From the NCBI GenBank assembly GCA_033765305.1, contig JANRID010000006.1:5169-69168 (forward strand): a stretch of DNA of 64,000 bases. Direction: 5' to 3'. This document shows, in pieces, positions 53,891 to 62,863 of this stretch. Numbering within the stretch: position 1 is the first letter of the stretch; each line of letters opens with the position of its first letter. Position numbers and translations under genes: made by a program. This DNA is from RDXT01 sp033765305 (GTDB lineage Bacteria; Bacteroidota; Bacteroidia; J057). The notes below the pieces were generated by a model. That model did no database searches and was not told the origin of the DNA. It was given only the letters and a program-made list of their open reading frames with translations.

Positions 53891-54493
53891 ATGGCGCCTG
53901 CGTGGACCTTCCGGCTCCGGGACCAGGCGGCAGCCTTCCTGCTGCTGATCCTGCTGCTGCCCCTGATGCTGCTCATTGCACTGGGGCTGCGGCTGACGCA
54001 GCACAGGGTGCTGTTTGCGCAGTGGCGGCCCGGTTTGCATGAAAAACCATTCAAGCTACTGAAATTCAGCACCCTGTATGATGCGCCGCCCGGCGTGGAC
54101 GAAGCGGCGGACCAGCAGGCCCGCCTGACTCCGCTGGGCCGCTATCTGCGCCGCTGGTCCCTCGACGAACTGCCCCAGCTCTGGAACGTGCTCCGCGGCG
54201 AGATGAGCCTCGTAGGCCCCCGGCCGCTGCTGATGGAGTATCTCCCCCTCTACACCCCCGAAGAGCGCCTGCGGCACAGCGTGCCGCCCGGCATCACAGG
54301 CTGGGCCCAGATCCACGGGCGCAATGCGCTGCCCTTCAAGGTCCGCTTTCAATACGATCTCTGGTATGCCCGCAACCGCTCCCACCGCCTCGATATGCGC
54401 ATCCTGTGGAAAACAGCCTCCCGCGCCTGGGCGCGCGAAGGGATCTATGCAGATGCGCATACGACCTCGCCGCGTTTCGACGGCAGCAACTGA
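53891..54493 (+). CDS. Undecaprenyl-phosphate sugar phosphotransferase (bacterial sugar transferase)
   Basis: This 200-residue monotopic enzyme begins polysaccharide repeat synthesis by attaching a sugar-1-phosphate from a nucleotide sugar to undecaprenyl phosphate. It has a single N-terminal hydrophobic helix (FLLLILLLPLMLLIALGL), then KLLKFSTLYD, RWSLDELPQLWNVLRGEMSLVGPRPLLMEYLP (motif at residues 88-119) with the catalytic Asp-Glu, and PPGITGWAQIHGRN. It is the short form (no N-terminal CoA-binding-like domain), as in PglC/WcaJ C-terminal halves. Its last 47 bases overlap the start of the metallopeptidase gene. The nucleotide-sugar operon at the right end of the window probably supplies its substrate. 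Confidence 0.93.
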   Translation: MAPAWTFRLRDQAAAFLLLILLLPLMLLIALGLRLTQHRVLFAQWRPGLHEKPFKLLKFSTLYDAPPGVDEAADQQARLTPLGRYLRRWSLDELPQLWNVLRGEMSLVGPRPLLMEYLPLYTPEERLRHSVPPGITGWAQIHGRNALPFKVRFQYDLWYARNRSHRLDMRILWKTASRAWAREGIYADAHTTSPRFDGSN

Positions 54494-56525
54494 GCGCCTG
54501 CTGTCCGTCCTCCTGCTGATCGCAGGCCAGGCCGCGGCACAGCCCTTTTCCGGCTGGGGGCAGGTCCACACGCCGGCAGGGGATCTTCACCTGCTGGTGA
54601 TTTTCGTCCGCTTCGAAGATGCGAAGCGCATGAACGGCGATGCCGAATGGCCGGATGTATCGGTGCCGGGGGCTTTGCCCCGGATGGCGCAGGGACCTGA
54701 AAATGCCTGGTTTTATGCAGATACCGGACGATTTGCCCAGGGACCGAGGGTAAAAAACCTGAGCGATTACTACTACACCATGTCGGGCGGTGCCTTCCGC
54801 ATCACCGCAGACGTGTATCCGCTGCAAGTGCCGGTGCGGAATATCCCGGAAACCGGAGGCAATTTCTTCAGCCGCCAGGTCCAGCTGAACCAGGCTGCTG
54901 TCCATTGGATTGCGGAGCATGATCCGGAGTTCGACTGGGGGCGCTACGACCGCCGCACGAACCGCCCTGCCTACCGCCGCGACAACCGAGGCAGCCCGCC
55001 CGACGGCATCCTGGACTACGTCGTATTCATGTACCGAGACTTCGGCAGCACCGGCATGGGCGGCACCGGCAGCCTGCAGATTCCAGGGTCTGCGCTCCGC
55101 ATCGCCGACGGGCACACCGGCATCAAGAGCTATGCCGATGCCGAGCACAACTGGGAGTATTTCAAGCATGAGTTTGCCCACAACCTCTACGACTGCCCCC
55201 ACTATCTGGGCGCCAACAGCGCCGACGGCACCCGCTTCTACACGCAGAAGGGCTGGGGGATGATGGCGGCCTGGCATGCCCCGTTTTACACCGCCAATGC
55301 GTGGGAATGCTGGTGGATGAACTGGCTGGAACCCCAGGAAATCACGGCATCCGGCCGGTACCTGCTGCGGGACTTCGCCACCGGGCGCGATGCGGTCCGG
55401 ATCCGGCTGCCCGGGTCGGATCAGACCCTTTGGCTCGAAAACCACCAGAAACTCGACCCCTGGGACGGCAAGCTCTTCTACACCTCGGCGGCGGCAGGCG
55501 AGCCGCAGTCGGCGCCGGGGCTGTACGCGTACGTCGTGGCGGAGCCGGGCACTGACCGCAGCCGCCCCCAGCTCAACAGCTTCGATCCCCGCCATGCGAA
55601 CATGATCCGCATGTTCAACGGTGCCGGCAGCTTCGACTACGCCGCTACGCGGGACACCCACCCATCCGGCAATCCCCGCGCCCCGGTATTCACCCGCCTG
55701 GCACCCAATCCCATTGCCGGACAGAACGATTTCCAGTTCATCCGCTACGACTACAACGGCGACGGGCGCATCCGCTGCGGGCGACGCCACGGCAATCTCG
55801 ATGCCGGAGGCCGGGAAGAAATGGATGTCTGGGTCGAGCAGCTGCCGGATGGCAGCGAGCGCCGCTTCAACAGCACCGGAAACGAGGACGATGCCCTGCT
55901 TCCGGGCGATGAAATTGGACTTTCAGGCCGTTTTCCGGCGCTCAACTACCCGGAGTACGACCCCAAGCTACAGCAGCTGGAGCCATACCGGCTGAGCGGC
56001 ATCTGCGTCCGCGTGCTGGAGCGCCTGCCGGACGGCACCCTGGCCCTGGACATCCGCCTGGAGGACTGGACACTCCGCCGGTCTGCGCGCTGGTGCGGCC
56101 GGGTGCTGCTGCCTGGCGGCGCAGTGCTGCGGAGCACCGGAGGCGCGGCGGTGACCCTGGAGCCCGGCGGAACCGCCAGCCGCGAAACGCCGCATCCGGA
56201 GACCGGGACCTTTGCTGCGCCGGCCGAGCTGCGGATGGAGGCAGGCAGCACCTGGGTGCTGGAAGCAGGCAGCAGCCTGGACATCCGGCAGCATGCCGCC
56301 CTGCGGCTGGATTCGGGCGCAGTGCTGCGGCTGGAGCCTGGCGCACAGCTGCGGGTCCACGCAGGCGGCACCGTGCAGCTGGCAGCAGGCGCATACCTGG
56401 AGACCCGCGAAAGACGCCAGATCCTCCTGCATGCAGAAGGCCGGCTGCTCATGGAGCAGCCGGCCCGGCAGATTCGGTATGCACGCTGGCGCCGGACGCC
56501 TCAGACCGGCACTACCCAGCCATAA
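54447..56525 (+). CDS. Secreted M6-like zinc metallopeptidase with beta-solenoid tail
   Basis: The 692-residue protein starts MQMRIRPRRVS with a signal peptide ending LIAGQAAAQ. The catalytic domain carries HEFAHNLYDCPH (zinc ligands His 241, Glu 242, His 245, His 252), followed by GWGMMAAWHAP as a Met-turn, matching the immune-inhibitor-A/M6 group; LVIFVRFED near the N-terminus is the usual first strand. Residues about 545-670 repeat GxxLxLxxGA (LEAGSSLDIRQHAALRLDSG, LRLEPGAQLRVHAGGTVQL), a short beta-solenoid. No T9SS tail is visible. An AAGGGAT lies 4-10 bases ahead of the start. It overlaps the sugar transferase 3' end by 47 bases and the convergent ilvE stop by 25. Confidence 0.82.
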   Translation: MQMRIRPRRVSTAATERLLSVLLLIAGQAAAQPFSGWGQVHTPAGDLHLLVIFVRFEDAKRMNGDAEWPDVSVPGALPRMAQGPENAWFYADTGRFAQGPRVKNLSDYYYTMSGGAFRITADVYPLQVPVRNIPETGGNFFSRQVQLNQAAVHWIAEHDPEFDWGRYDRRTNRPAYRRDNRGSPPDGILDYVVFMYRDFGSTGMGGTGSLQIPGSALRIADGHTGIKSYADAEHNWEYFKHEFAHNLYDCPHYLGANSADGTRFYTQKGWGMMAAWHAPFYTANAWECWWMNWLEPQEITASGRYLLRDFATGRDAVRIRLPGSDQTLWLENHQKLDPWDGKLFYTSAAAGEPQSAPGLYAYVVAEPGTDRSRPQLNSFDPRHANMIRMFNGAGSFDYAATRDTHPSGNPRAPVFTRLAPNPIAGQNDFQFIRYDYNGDGRIRCGRRHGNLDAGGREEMDVWVEQLPDGSERRFNSTGNEDDALLPGDEIGLSGRFPALNYPEYDPKLQQLEPYRLSGICVRVLERLPDGTLALDIRLEDWTLRRSARWCGRVLLPGGAVLRSTGGAAVTLEPGGTASRETPHPETGTFAAPAELRMEAGSTWVLEAGSSLDIRQHAALRLDSGAVLRLEPGAQLRVHAGGTVQLAAGAYLETRERRQILLHAEGRLLMEQPARQIRYARWRRTPQTGTTQP

Positions 56526-57568
56526 GGATCGTCTTCGGCTCCGGTTTTGATCCGGTTCATCGTATCCAGCGCGATCCTGCTCACACTGCGGGTGTGGATC
56601 GGCGGCAGCTCCATATCCTGGCCGGCGAAGCCGATGCGCGAGATGTGGATGACCGTGGCGGCAGTGCCGGTGCCGAAGGCATCCTGCAGACGGCCTTCCT
56701 GCCATGCACTCTGAATCTCGAAGATCGAAACCGGGCGTACTTCCACCGGATAGCCCTGATCCCGGAGGATCTGGATCACGCTGGCACGGGTAATGCCTGC
56801 GAGAATGGTGCCATTGAGCGGCGGGGTCACGACCGTATCATCGATGACGAAGAAAATATTCATGGTGCCGCATTCCTCCACGTAGCGGCCCTCCTGCGCA
56901 TCGAGCCAGAGCACATTGTGGTAGCCGGCGGCCTTGGCCAGCTTGTCGGGCAGCATGGCACCGCCATAATTGCCGGCGCATTTGGCGCTGCCGGTGCCGC
57001 CCTGCGCGGCACGGATGAAGTCGCGGTTGACCAGCAGGCTCACCGGCTCCTGGTAGTAGGGGCCTACCGGGCAGGTGACAACCGCAAAGGTGTAGGAGTC
57101 GGACGAACGGACGCCGATATACTCGTCGGCAGCGTAATATACCGGGCGGAGATAGAGCGAGCCCTTGTCCTGCGGCGGTATCCAGTCCGCATCCAGGCTT
57201 ACGAGGGTCCGGATTCCGTCCATAAAAATCCGCTCAGGAATGGCCGGCATGCTCATGCGGGCTGCGGAGTGGTTCATCCGCAGGTAGTTGTCATGCGGGC
57301 GGAACAGCACCGGACGGCCGTCCACCGTGCGGTAGGCTTTCATACCCTCGAACACGGCCTGTCCGTAGTGCAGCGCGGCCAGGCTCGGCGTCATCATCAG
57401 CGGCCCGTAGGGCAGAATCTCCGGCGCTCCCCATTGGCCGCCCTGGTACTGCGCGATCAGCATGTGGTCGCTGAAGACTTTTCCGAAGGGGATGTTGTTC
57501 ATGTTGACCTGGCCCAGACGGGACTGCTCCGTCTGATGCACCCGGACCGTGCTTTCTGCGACATCCAT
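56501..57568 (-). CDS. ilvE: Branched-chain amino acid aminotransferase
   Basis: IlvE catalyses the last step of valine, leucine and isoleucine synthesis and the first of their breakdown, with PLP. The 355-residue protein is of the longer class (BCAT2-like) with FEGMKAYRTVDGRPVLFRPHDN, the PLP lysine in GTGSAKCAGNYGG, EECGTMNIFFVIDD and LAGITRASVIQILRDQGY. Start MDVAESTVRVHQ; a shorter start at 57502 is possible. It overlaps the metallopeptidase 3' end by 25 bases (convergent). It is downstream of a small secreted protein gene and waaA on the same strand. Confidence 0.96.
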   Translation of the reverse strand: MDVAESTVRVHQTEQSRLGQVNMNNIPFGKVFSDHMLIAQYQGGQWGAPEILPYGPLMMTPSLAALHYGQAVFEGMKAYRTVDGRPVLFRPHDNYLRMNHSAARMSMPAIPERIFMDGIRTLVSLDADWIPPQDKGSLYLRPVYYAADEYIGVRSSDSYTFAVVTCPVGPYYQEPVSLLVNRDFIRAAQGGTGSAKCAGNYGGAMLPDKLAKAAGYHNVLWLDAQEGRYVEECGTMNIFFVIDDTVVTPPLNGTILAGITRASVIQILRDQGYPVEVRPVSIFEIQSAWQEGRLQDAFGTGTAATVIHISRIGFAGQDMELPPIHTRSVSRIALDTMNRIKTGAEDDPYGWVVPV

Positions 57569-57602
57569 GAGACCTTGCTTGATAGGTTAGGCGGAATGAA
57601 AC

Positions 57603-57959
57603 TTAGGCGTAAAAACTTCCGGAGTACTCCTGCCCCTTGTATTTGAGGATAAAGGAATAGCGCTTGCCGGTTTCGAGCGGCTTGGTGGGAATCTGAATAT
57701 AATCCTGCCCGGCCCGGTCGGTGACCTTGCCCCGGATCCAGAGTTTTTTGCCCTCCGCATCGAACAGGTGCAGCTCCACGAAGCCCGGATTGGTGATTTC
57801 GTACTGCACCTCGACAAATTCCCCCTTGCGGGCGGAACCCATCAGGTACAGGCGCGGCGGAAGGGACGCAGCAACATGCGGCTCCATCCCGGGCCCTGCA
57901 GCGGGAGCTGCCAGGCCGGGTGTCGTGTGCATCCACAGGAGCAGGAGAAACAGACTCAT
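57603..57959 (-). CDS. Small secreted protein of unknown function
   Basis: The 118-residue product (ATG at 57959, MSLFLLLLWMHTTPGLA) has a signal peptide. The mature part is a beta-rich domain with RLYLMGSARKGEFVEVQYEI, GFVELHLFDAEGKKLW and YSFILKYKGQEYSG, similar to small Ig-like or FixG-like domains found at the ends of Bacteroidota secreted proteins. It is a free-standing gene between waaA (90 bases upstream) and ilvE (34 bases downstream). No function can be assigned. Confidence 0.65.
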   Translation of the reverse strand: MSLFLLLLWMHTTPGLAAPAAGPGMEPHVAASLPPRLYLMGSARKGEFVEVQYEITNPGFVELHLFDAEGKKLWIRGKVTDRAGQDYIQIPTKPLETGKRYSFILKYKGQEYSGSFYA

Positions 57960-58048
57960 CGGCACAGCGGATTAGGAAACCCGGAACGGACAGATGCGGC
58001 GCATCCGGGTACAAAGGTAATGAAAGCTTCGCAAATCCCGTCCGGGAA

Positions 58049-59296
58049 TTACGCAAGCCCCTGCCCCGTCATCCAGGCGAGCATCCGGGCCGTGGCGCCG
58101 GTGCGGGATTGGATGTGCTGTTCGTTGATACGGCGGATTCCGGCCAGGGGTTCCGGATCTGTGGCCCAGGCCGCGAGCCGGCCGGCCAGCGCTTCTGCGC
58201 TGCCGATGGACTGGGCGCCGCCGGCGGCGATCAGCTCGCCCGCCTCCGGAAAGCGCTGCCAGCGCGGCCCGAAGAACACCGGGCAGCCGTAGGCTGCCGG
58301 TTCCAGCACATTGTGCAGCCCCGTGCCGAAGGCCCCGCCCACCCAGGCCGCATCCGCATAGCGGTAGAGCCGCGCCAGCAGGCCGATGTTGTCGACCCAG
58401 AGGATGCGGTGCTGCGGGCCCAGCCCCGCGCGCTCCGAATAGCGGATGCTTTCCTCCGGAAAGCGTGCGATCCACCTGCCGATTTCCTCGGGATGGATCT
58501 CATGCGGCGCCAGGATCAGCGCCAGCGGCAGCTGCTCCCGCAGCCGGGCCCAAGCTTCGAGGATCAGCTCCACGTCGGGCGGCCAGACGCTGCCGCCTAC
58601 CAGGCAGAAGCGCCCCGCCCGGAGCTGCGCGGCGGCTTCATCTGTCCAGGGCGTGTCCCGGTTGGCTGCTACCCGGTCATAGCGGGTATCGGCGCACTGC
58701 TCCGTGCGGTCCGGGCCGCACAGGGAGGCGAAGGCCGCCTCGGTAAAGGCGTCCTGCGCGAATACGCGCCGGTAGGCGCGGCATGCGTCCGCAAATGCCG
58801 GCCTGAGCCAGGGACTCAGGTACGCATGCCCCGGCCGCAGCCGGGCGGCGATGAGCACCGCCGGGATCTGCCGCCGGTCCAGCTCCCAGAGCAGATTGAA
58901 CCAGAACTCGTAGCGCACGAAGATTACCAGATCCGGCTGCACGAGGTCCAGCACCCTGCGCACATTGCGCCGGGTGTCGAGCGGCAGGTAGGCAACCCGG
59001 CTGGCGGCGGGATAGTCCCGGCGCACTTCGAAGCCGGAGGGGGAAAAGAAAGTGACCAGCAGCATCGCGTCCGGATGCCGGGCCCGGAGCGCGTCCAGCA
59101 GGTTGCGGCCCTGCTCAAACTCGCCCAGCGAAGCGCAATGCATCCAGATCCGCCGCCCGCTGCCGGGAAGGCCGTGGAAGCCTGCCTCCCAGCTGCGCCG
59201 CCCCTCCGCCCAGGCGCGGGCGCGCGGGTGGAAGCCTGCCGCCAGGCGCAGAATCAGGCCGTAGAGCCGGATGAGCCATTCGTACAGGACCCGCAT
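58049..59296 (-). CDS. waaA: 3-deoxy-D-manno-octulosonic acid (Kdo) transferase
   Basis: WaaA adds Kdo to lipid A precursor at the inner membrane in lipopolysaccharide synthesis. The 415-residue protein has the N-terminal membrane-associated helix (YEWLIRLYGLILRLA), WMHCASLGEFEQGRNLL with the catalytic glutamate, FVRYEFWFNLLWELDRR, then the C-terminal GT-B domain with LVGGSVWPPDVELIL, LILAPHEIHPEEI and AWVGGAFGTGLHNVLEPAAYG. The start is three bases after the upstream gene's stop, so they are coupled. Standard length. Indicates a Kdo-containing lipopolysaccharide. Confidence 0.97.
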   Translation of the reverse strand: MRVLYEWLIRLYGLILRLAAGFHPRARAWAEGRRSWEAGFHGLPGSGRRIWMHCASLGEFEQGRNLLDALRARHPDAMLLVTFFSPSGFEVRRDYPAASRVAYLPLDTRRNVRRVLDLVQPDLVIFVRYEFWFNLLWELDRRQIPAVLIAARLRPGHAYLSPWLRPAFADACRAYRRVFAQDAFTEAAFASLCGPDRTEQCADTRYDRVAANRDTPWTDEAAAQLRAGRFCLVGGSVWPPDVELILEAWARLREQLPLALILAPHEIHPEEIGRWIARFPEESIRYSERAGLGPQHRILWVDNIGLLARLYRYADAAWVGGAFGTGLHNVLEPAAYGCPVFFGPRWQRFPEAGELIAAGGAQSIGSAEALAGRLAAWATDPEPLAGIRRINEQHIQSRTGATARMLAWMTGQGLA

Positions 59297-59299
59297 GGC

Positions 59300-60067
59300 T
59301 TAGAAGTAATAAATCCGGTCCGGGGCGCGGGTAAACAGGGGAAAGATCCAGGCGGCATAGATCCCGGAAATGAGGTCGGTGCGGCGCCGGGTGTCGGCGG
59401 CACCGGTCACGAAGTCGATGGAGCGGCGGCTCCAGGTCAGGTGCTGGCTGAAGTCGAGGCCGATGACGAAGTTGGCGTAGCCGTTGTTGGCGAAATGGCG
59501 GTAGCCGACGGCCTGGCGCAGGCCGATGCCGCTGCGCAGGCGGTCGTAGCCCTTGCGGTAGGGGCCGGTGAGGGCTGCGACAGACGTCTCGCCGATGGTG
59601 CGGATGCGCACGCGGTGCTCCAGGTACTGCAAGCCCGCCTCGGCGAAAAAGCCCGAGTTGGGATTGACGGCGCCTTTCCAGGAAAAGATTCTGCCGGCGG
59701 TGAAGGCCCCGCTGGCCCCGGAGAGCAGGAGCTGCACCTCGGCCAGGGTGCCGTTGTCGGCGATAACGAAGCCGCCGGGGGTCAGCAGCGGGTCGATGAT
59801 GCCGGCTACGGCTGTGGAATCGCTGAAGAGGTACATCACAGAAGCCTGCAGGTACCAGTTGCTGCGGAATTTCACCCCGCCTTCCGCCCCGATCTGGGAG
59901 ATCCATCCGCCGCGCCCCGCCAGATCGGCGCCCGGCAGGCCGCCCCGGTAGGCGATGCCCACCGAGCCCATGCGGATGCTCGAATCGCGCAGGCTCACCT
60001 GCGGATACGCAGCGCCGGCCAGCAGGAGAAGTAAGATCGGAAGCCGAATGAGTTTGGCAAGTCGCAT
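59300..60067 (-). CDS. Outer-membrane beta-barrel-like protein
   Basis: The 255-residue protein starts MRLAKLIRLPILLLLLAGAAYPQ with a signal peptide. The mature part has repeated amphipathic strands and turns (FRSNWYLQASVMYLFSDS, GYANFVIGLDFSQHLTW) and ends in FTRAPDRIYYF, with a terminal Phe as in barrel proteins. It begins a minus-strand run followed three bases later by waaA, suggesting a role in envelope biogenesis, but no specific function is recognisable. Confidence 0.75.
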   Translation of the reverse strand: MRLAKLIRLPILLLLLAGAAYPQVSLRDSSIRMGSVGIAYRGGLPGADLAGRGGWISQIGAEGGVKFRSNWYLQASVMYLFSDSTAVAGIIDPLLTPGGFVIADNGTLAEVQLLLSGASGAFTAGRIFSWKGAVNPNSGFFAEAGLQYLEHRVRIRTIGETSVAALTGPYRKGYDRLRSGIGLRQAVGYRHFANNGYANFVIGLDFSQHLTWSRRSIDFVTGAADTRRRTDLISGIYAAWIFPLFTRAPDRIYYF

Positions 60068-60313
60068 ACAGACCGGAATGGCCTGCAAGATACGCAGCAG
60101 TCCGCGGATGTGAAACGTCCCGCCTGCCCGGAACCGCCGCCCGGCGCCTCCGGGCGCTTTATCTGAACATATCGACCGGTCAGGCTGCAACTCTACCGGT
60201 TGGTGATCCGGGCGAATGGCGGCGCAGGCCCGGATGTTAGTTTTGCAGCATCTCAACCGCCCTACTAATCAACATCTTCCGGATTTTTACCGCCGCCATC
60301 TCCATAACTTCTT

Positions 60314-60321
60314 TACTTTTG
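60314..60321 (+). promoter_or_regulatory. Bacteroidota -7 element of the nucleotide-sugar operon
   Basis: TACTTTTG matches TAnnTTTG exactly. With transcription starting about seven bases later, the ATG at 60326 would lie at or before the RNA start, which supports the start at 60359. The rest of the 291-base divergent gap (60068-60358) shows no gene. Confidence 0.5.
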
Positions 60322-60358
60322 ACGAATGAACAGCTCAACAGTCAAACCGTCGTTGCCC

Positions 60359-61495
60359 ATGAACATTCAGATGGTCGATACCATTACGCAGTACAAACAT
60401 ATTCAGGCGGAGGTAGATACGGCAGTGCAGGCAGTCATGGCCTCGGGGGCCTACATCAACGGCCCCGCCGTGAAGCAGTTTCAGCAGAACCTGGCCAGCT
60501 GGCTGGAGGTGCCCCATGTGATCCCCTGCGCCAACGGCACGGACGCCCTGCAGGTGGCCCTCATGGCCCTGGGCCTGGAGCCGGGCGATGAGGTGATCAC
60601 GCCTACGTTCACCTACATCGCCACGGTGGAGGTGATCGCGCTGCTGCGGCTGCGCCCGGTGTTTGTGGAAGTGCTTCCGGACACCTTCAACATGGACCCG
60701 GCAGCCATCGAGGCGGTCATTACCCCGCGCACGAAGGCCATCATGCCGGTGCACCTCTTCGGCCAGACGGCCGATATGGGCCCCATCCTGGACATTGCCC
60801 GGCGGCATGGCCTCTATGTGGTGGAAGACACGGCCCAGGCGATCGGCGCGGACTGGATCGCCCCGGACGGCAGCCGCCTCAAGGCCGGCACCATCGGCGA
60901 TATCGGCACTACGTCGTTTTATCCGAGCAAAAACCTCGGCGCCTACGGCGACGGCGGCGCCATTTTCACCCGCAACCCCGAACTGGCGCAGACCCTCTGG
61001 ATCATCTGCAACCACGGCGCAAAGGTGAAATACTACCACGACTCCATCGGGGTCAACAGCCGCCTGGATTCGATGCAGGCTGCGATCCTGGATGTGAAGC
61101 TCCGCCATCTGGACGCCTATACCGAAGCGCGCCGCGAAGCCGCCCGCCGCTACGGGCAGCTGCTCGCCGGCACGCCCGGCATTGCGCTCCCGGTATGGCA
61201 GGACAACGGCTCGCACGTGTTCCACCAGTACACCCTGCGCATCGAAGGCGGTGCCGAACGGCGCGATGCCGTGCAGCGCAAGCTGGCCGAGCGCGGCGTG
61301 CCGTCGATGATTTATTACCCCGTGCCCATCCACCTCCAGGGCGGCTACCGCCAGTACGGGTATCAGGCCGGCGATTTCCCCCTCTCTGAGCAGCTCGCCC
61401 AGGAAGTGCTCAGCCTCCCCATGCATTCCGAACTCGACGAGGCGCAACAGGCATACATTGCGCAGCAACTCCGGGATATTCTCACGACACTTTAA
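60359..61495 (+). CDS. DegT/DnrJ/EryC1 family sugar aminotransferase
   Basis: This PLP-dependent enzyme transfers an amino group to a keto-sugar nucleotide. The 378-residue protein opens MNIQMVDTITQYKHIQAEVD and has INGPAVKQFQ, CANGTDALQVALMALGL, EVITPTFTYIAT, VEDTAQAIGADW and the PLP lysine in SFYPSKNLGAYGDGGAI. The pattern is closest to the WbpE/WlbC group that acts on UDP-3-keto-GlcNAcA, but substrate choice cannot be read from sequence alone. It begins a forward operon with UDP-glucose dehydrogenase (28-base gap), UDP-glucuronate decarboxylase and rfbC. Confidence 0.94.
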   Translation: MNIQMVDTITQYKHIQAEVDTAVQAVMASGAYINGPAVKQFQQNLASWLEVPHVIPCANGTDALQVALMALGLEPGDEVITPTFTYIATVEVIALLRLRPVFVEVLPDTFNMDPAAIEAVITPRTKAIMPVHLFGQTADMGPILDIARRHGLYVVEDTAQAIGADWIAPDGSRLKAGTIGDIGTTSFYPSKNLGAYGDGGAIFTRNPELAQTLWIICNHGAKVKYYHDSIGVNSRLDSMQAAILDVKLRHLDAYTEARREAARRYGQLLAGTPGIALPVWQDNGSHVFHQYTLRIEGGAERRDAVQRKLAERGVPSMIYYPVPIHLQGGYRQYGYQAGDFPLSEQLAQEVLSLPMHSELDEAQQAYIAQQLRDILTTL

Positions 61496-61522
61496 TTTCA
61501 CCGTTTTTTAACCTGAATTCAC

Positions 61523-62860
61523 ATGAAAATTGCTGTTATCGGTACGGGTTATGTCGGCCTTGTGACGGGAACCTGTTTCTCAGAAGCAGGCAACGATGTG
61601 CTTTGCGTGGACAACAACCAGGAAAAACTGGAAAAGCTGCGCGCAGGCGTCGTGCCGATTTTTGAGCCGGGCCTCGAGCTTCTGTTTGAACGCAATAGCA
61701 AAGAAGGGCGCCTGATGTTTACGGACTCCCTCGAAGATGCAGTGAAGTTTGCCGAAGTGATCTTCCTCGCGCTGCCCACGCCGCCCATGGAAGATGGCTC
61801 TGCGGATCTCAAATATGTGCTCGGCGTAGCAGGCCAGATCGGCACGCTGCTGACCGACTACCGCGTGATCGTGACGAAGAGCACGGTGCCCGTAGGCACG
61901 GCCGACAAGGTGCATGCCGCTGTGGCTGCCCAGACCGAAGTGCCCTTCGACGTGGTCTCGAACCCTGAATTCCTGCGCGAAGGCTTCGCCGTGGAAGATT
62001 TCATGCGCCCCGAGCGCATCGTGGTGGGCACCCGCTCCGAGCGCGCCGCCGAGATCATGCGCCGCCTCTACAAGCCCTTCGTCATGTCCGGCAACCCGAT
62101 CATCTTCATGGATGAGCGCAGCTCCGAGCTGACCAAATATGCCGCCAATGCCTTCCTCGCCACCAAGATTTCGTTCATGAACGAGATCGCCAACCTCTGC
62201 GAGCGCGTAGGCGCCGACGTGGACAATGTGCGCAAAGGCATCGGCACCGATTCCCGCATCGGCAAGCGCTTCCTCTTCCCCGGCGTGGGCTACGGCGGCT
62301 CCTGCTTCCCCAAGGATGTGTCGGCACTCTTCAAAACCTCCGAGGAATACGCCTACGAGTTCAAGATCCTCGATGCCGTGATGGACGTAAACGATATCCA
62401 GAAGGGCATCCTGGTGGACAAAATCACCTCGTTCTACAACGGAGAATCGCTCGAAGGCAAAACCTTTGGGGTGTGGGGCCTTGCTTTCAAGCCCAATACT
62501 GACGACATTCGCGAAGCTCCTGCACTGGTGATCATCGAGAAGCTGCTGAGCCTGGGCGCCAAGGTGAAAGCCTATGACCCCGAAGCGATGGATGCGGTAC
62601 GCCGTTATGCTGGTCTTGACATCGAATTCGCTGAAAACCAGTATGCTGCGGTGGCTGGGGTGGATGCGCTGGTGGTGGTGACCGAGTGGAACGAGTTCCG
62701 CACGCCCGACTTCGAGCGGATCAAGGCTTCCATGAAGGCTCCGGTGGTTTTCGACGGCCGCAACGTCTATGAACTGGACGTGATGGAAAGCCTCGGCTTC
62801 ACGTACTTCTCCATCGGCAGGAAGACCATTTCCATCCGCGAAACTGTCTCCGCTCAATAA
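61523..62860 (+). CDS. ugd: UDP-glucose 6-dehydrogenase
   Basis: Ugd oxidises UDP-glucose to UDP-glucuronate in two NAD-dependent steps. The 445-residue protein shows the Rossmann start KIAVIGTGYVGLVTGTCF, LALPTPPMEDGSADL, KSTVPVGTAD, SNPEFLREGFAVEDF, ELTKYAANAFLATKISF and the catalytic Cys 261 in GYGGSCFPKDV, then VWGLAFKPNTDDIREAP. Full length and well preserved. It precedes the decarboxylase gene by 3 bases, so UDP-glucuronate is passed directly down the pathway. Confidence 0.98.
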   Translation: MKIAVIGTGYVGLVTGTCFSEAGNDVLCVDNNQEKLEKLRAGVVPIFEPGLELLFERNSKEGRLMFTDSLEDAVKFAEVIFLALPTPPMEDGSADLKYVLGVAGQIGTLLTDYRVIVTKSTVPVGTADKVHAAVAAQTEVPFDVVSNPEFLREGFAVEDFMRPERIVVGTRSERAAEIMRRLYKPFVMSGNPIIFMDERSSELTKYAANAFLATKISFMNEIANLCERVGADVDNVRKGIGTDSRIGKRFLFPGVGYGGSCFPKDVSALFKTSEEYAYEFKILDAVMDVNDIQKGILVDKITSFYNGESLEGKTFGVWGLAFKPNTDDIREAPALVIIEKLLSLGAKVKAYDPEAMDAVRRYAGLDIEFAENQYAAVAGVDALVVVTEWNEFRTPDFERIKASMKAPVVFDGRNVYELDVMESLGFTYFSIGRKTISIRETVSAQ

Positions 62861-62863
62861 CGC

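Noticed and set aside
57920..60034. A 704-codon frame antisense to waaA and the barrel-like gene
   Set aside because: WaaA is unmistakable on the other strand; the antisense product is low-complexity.
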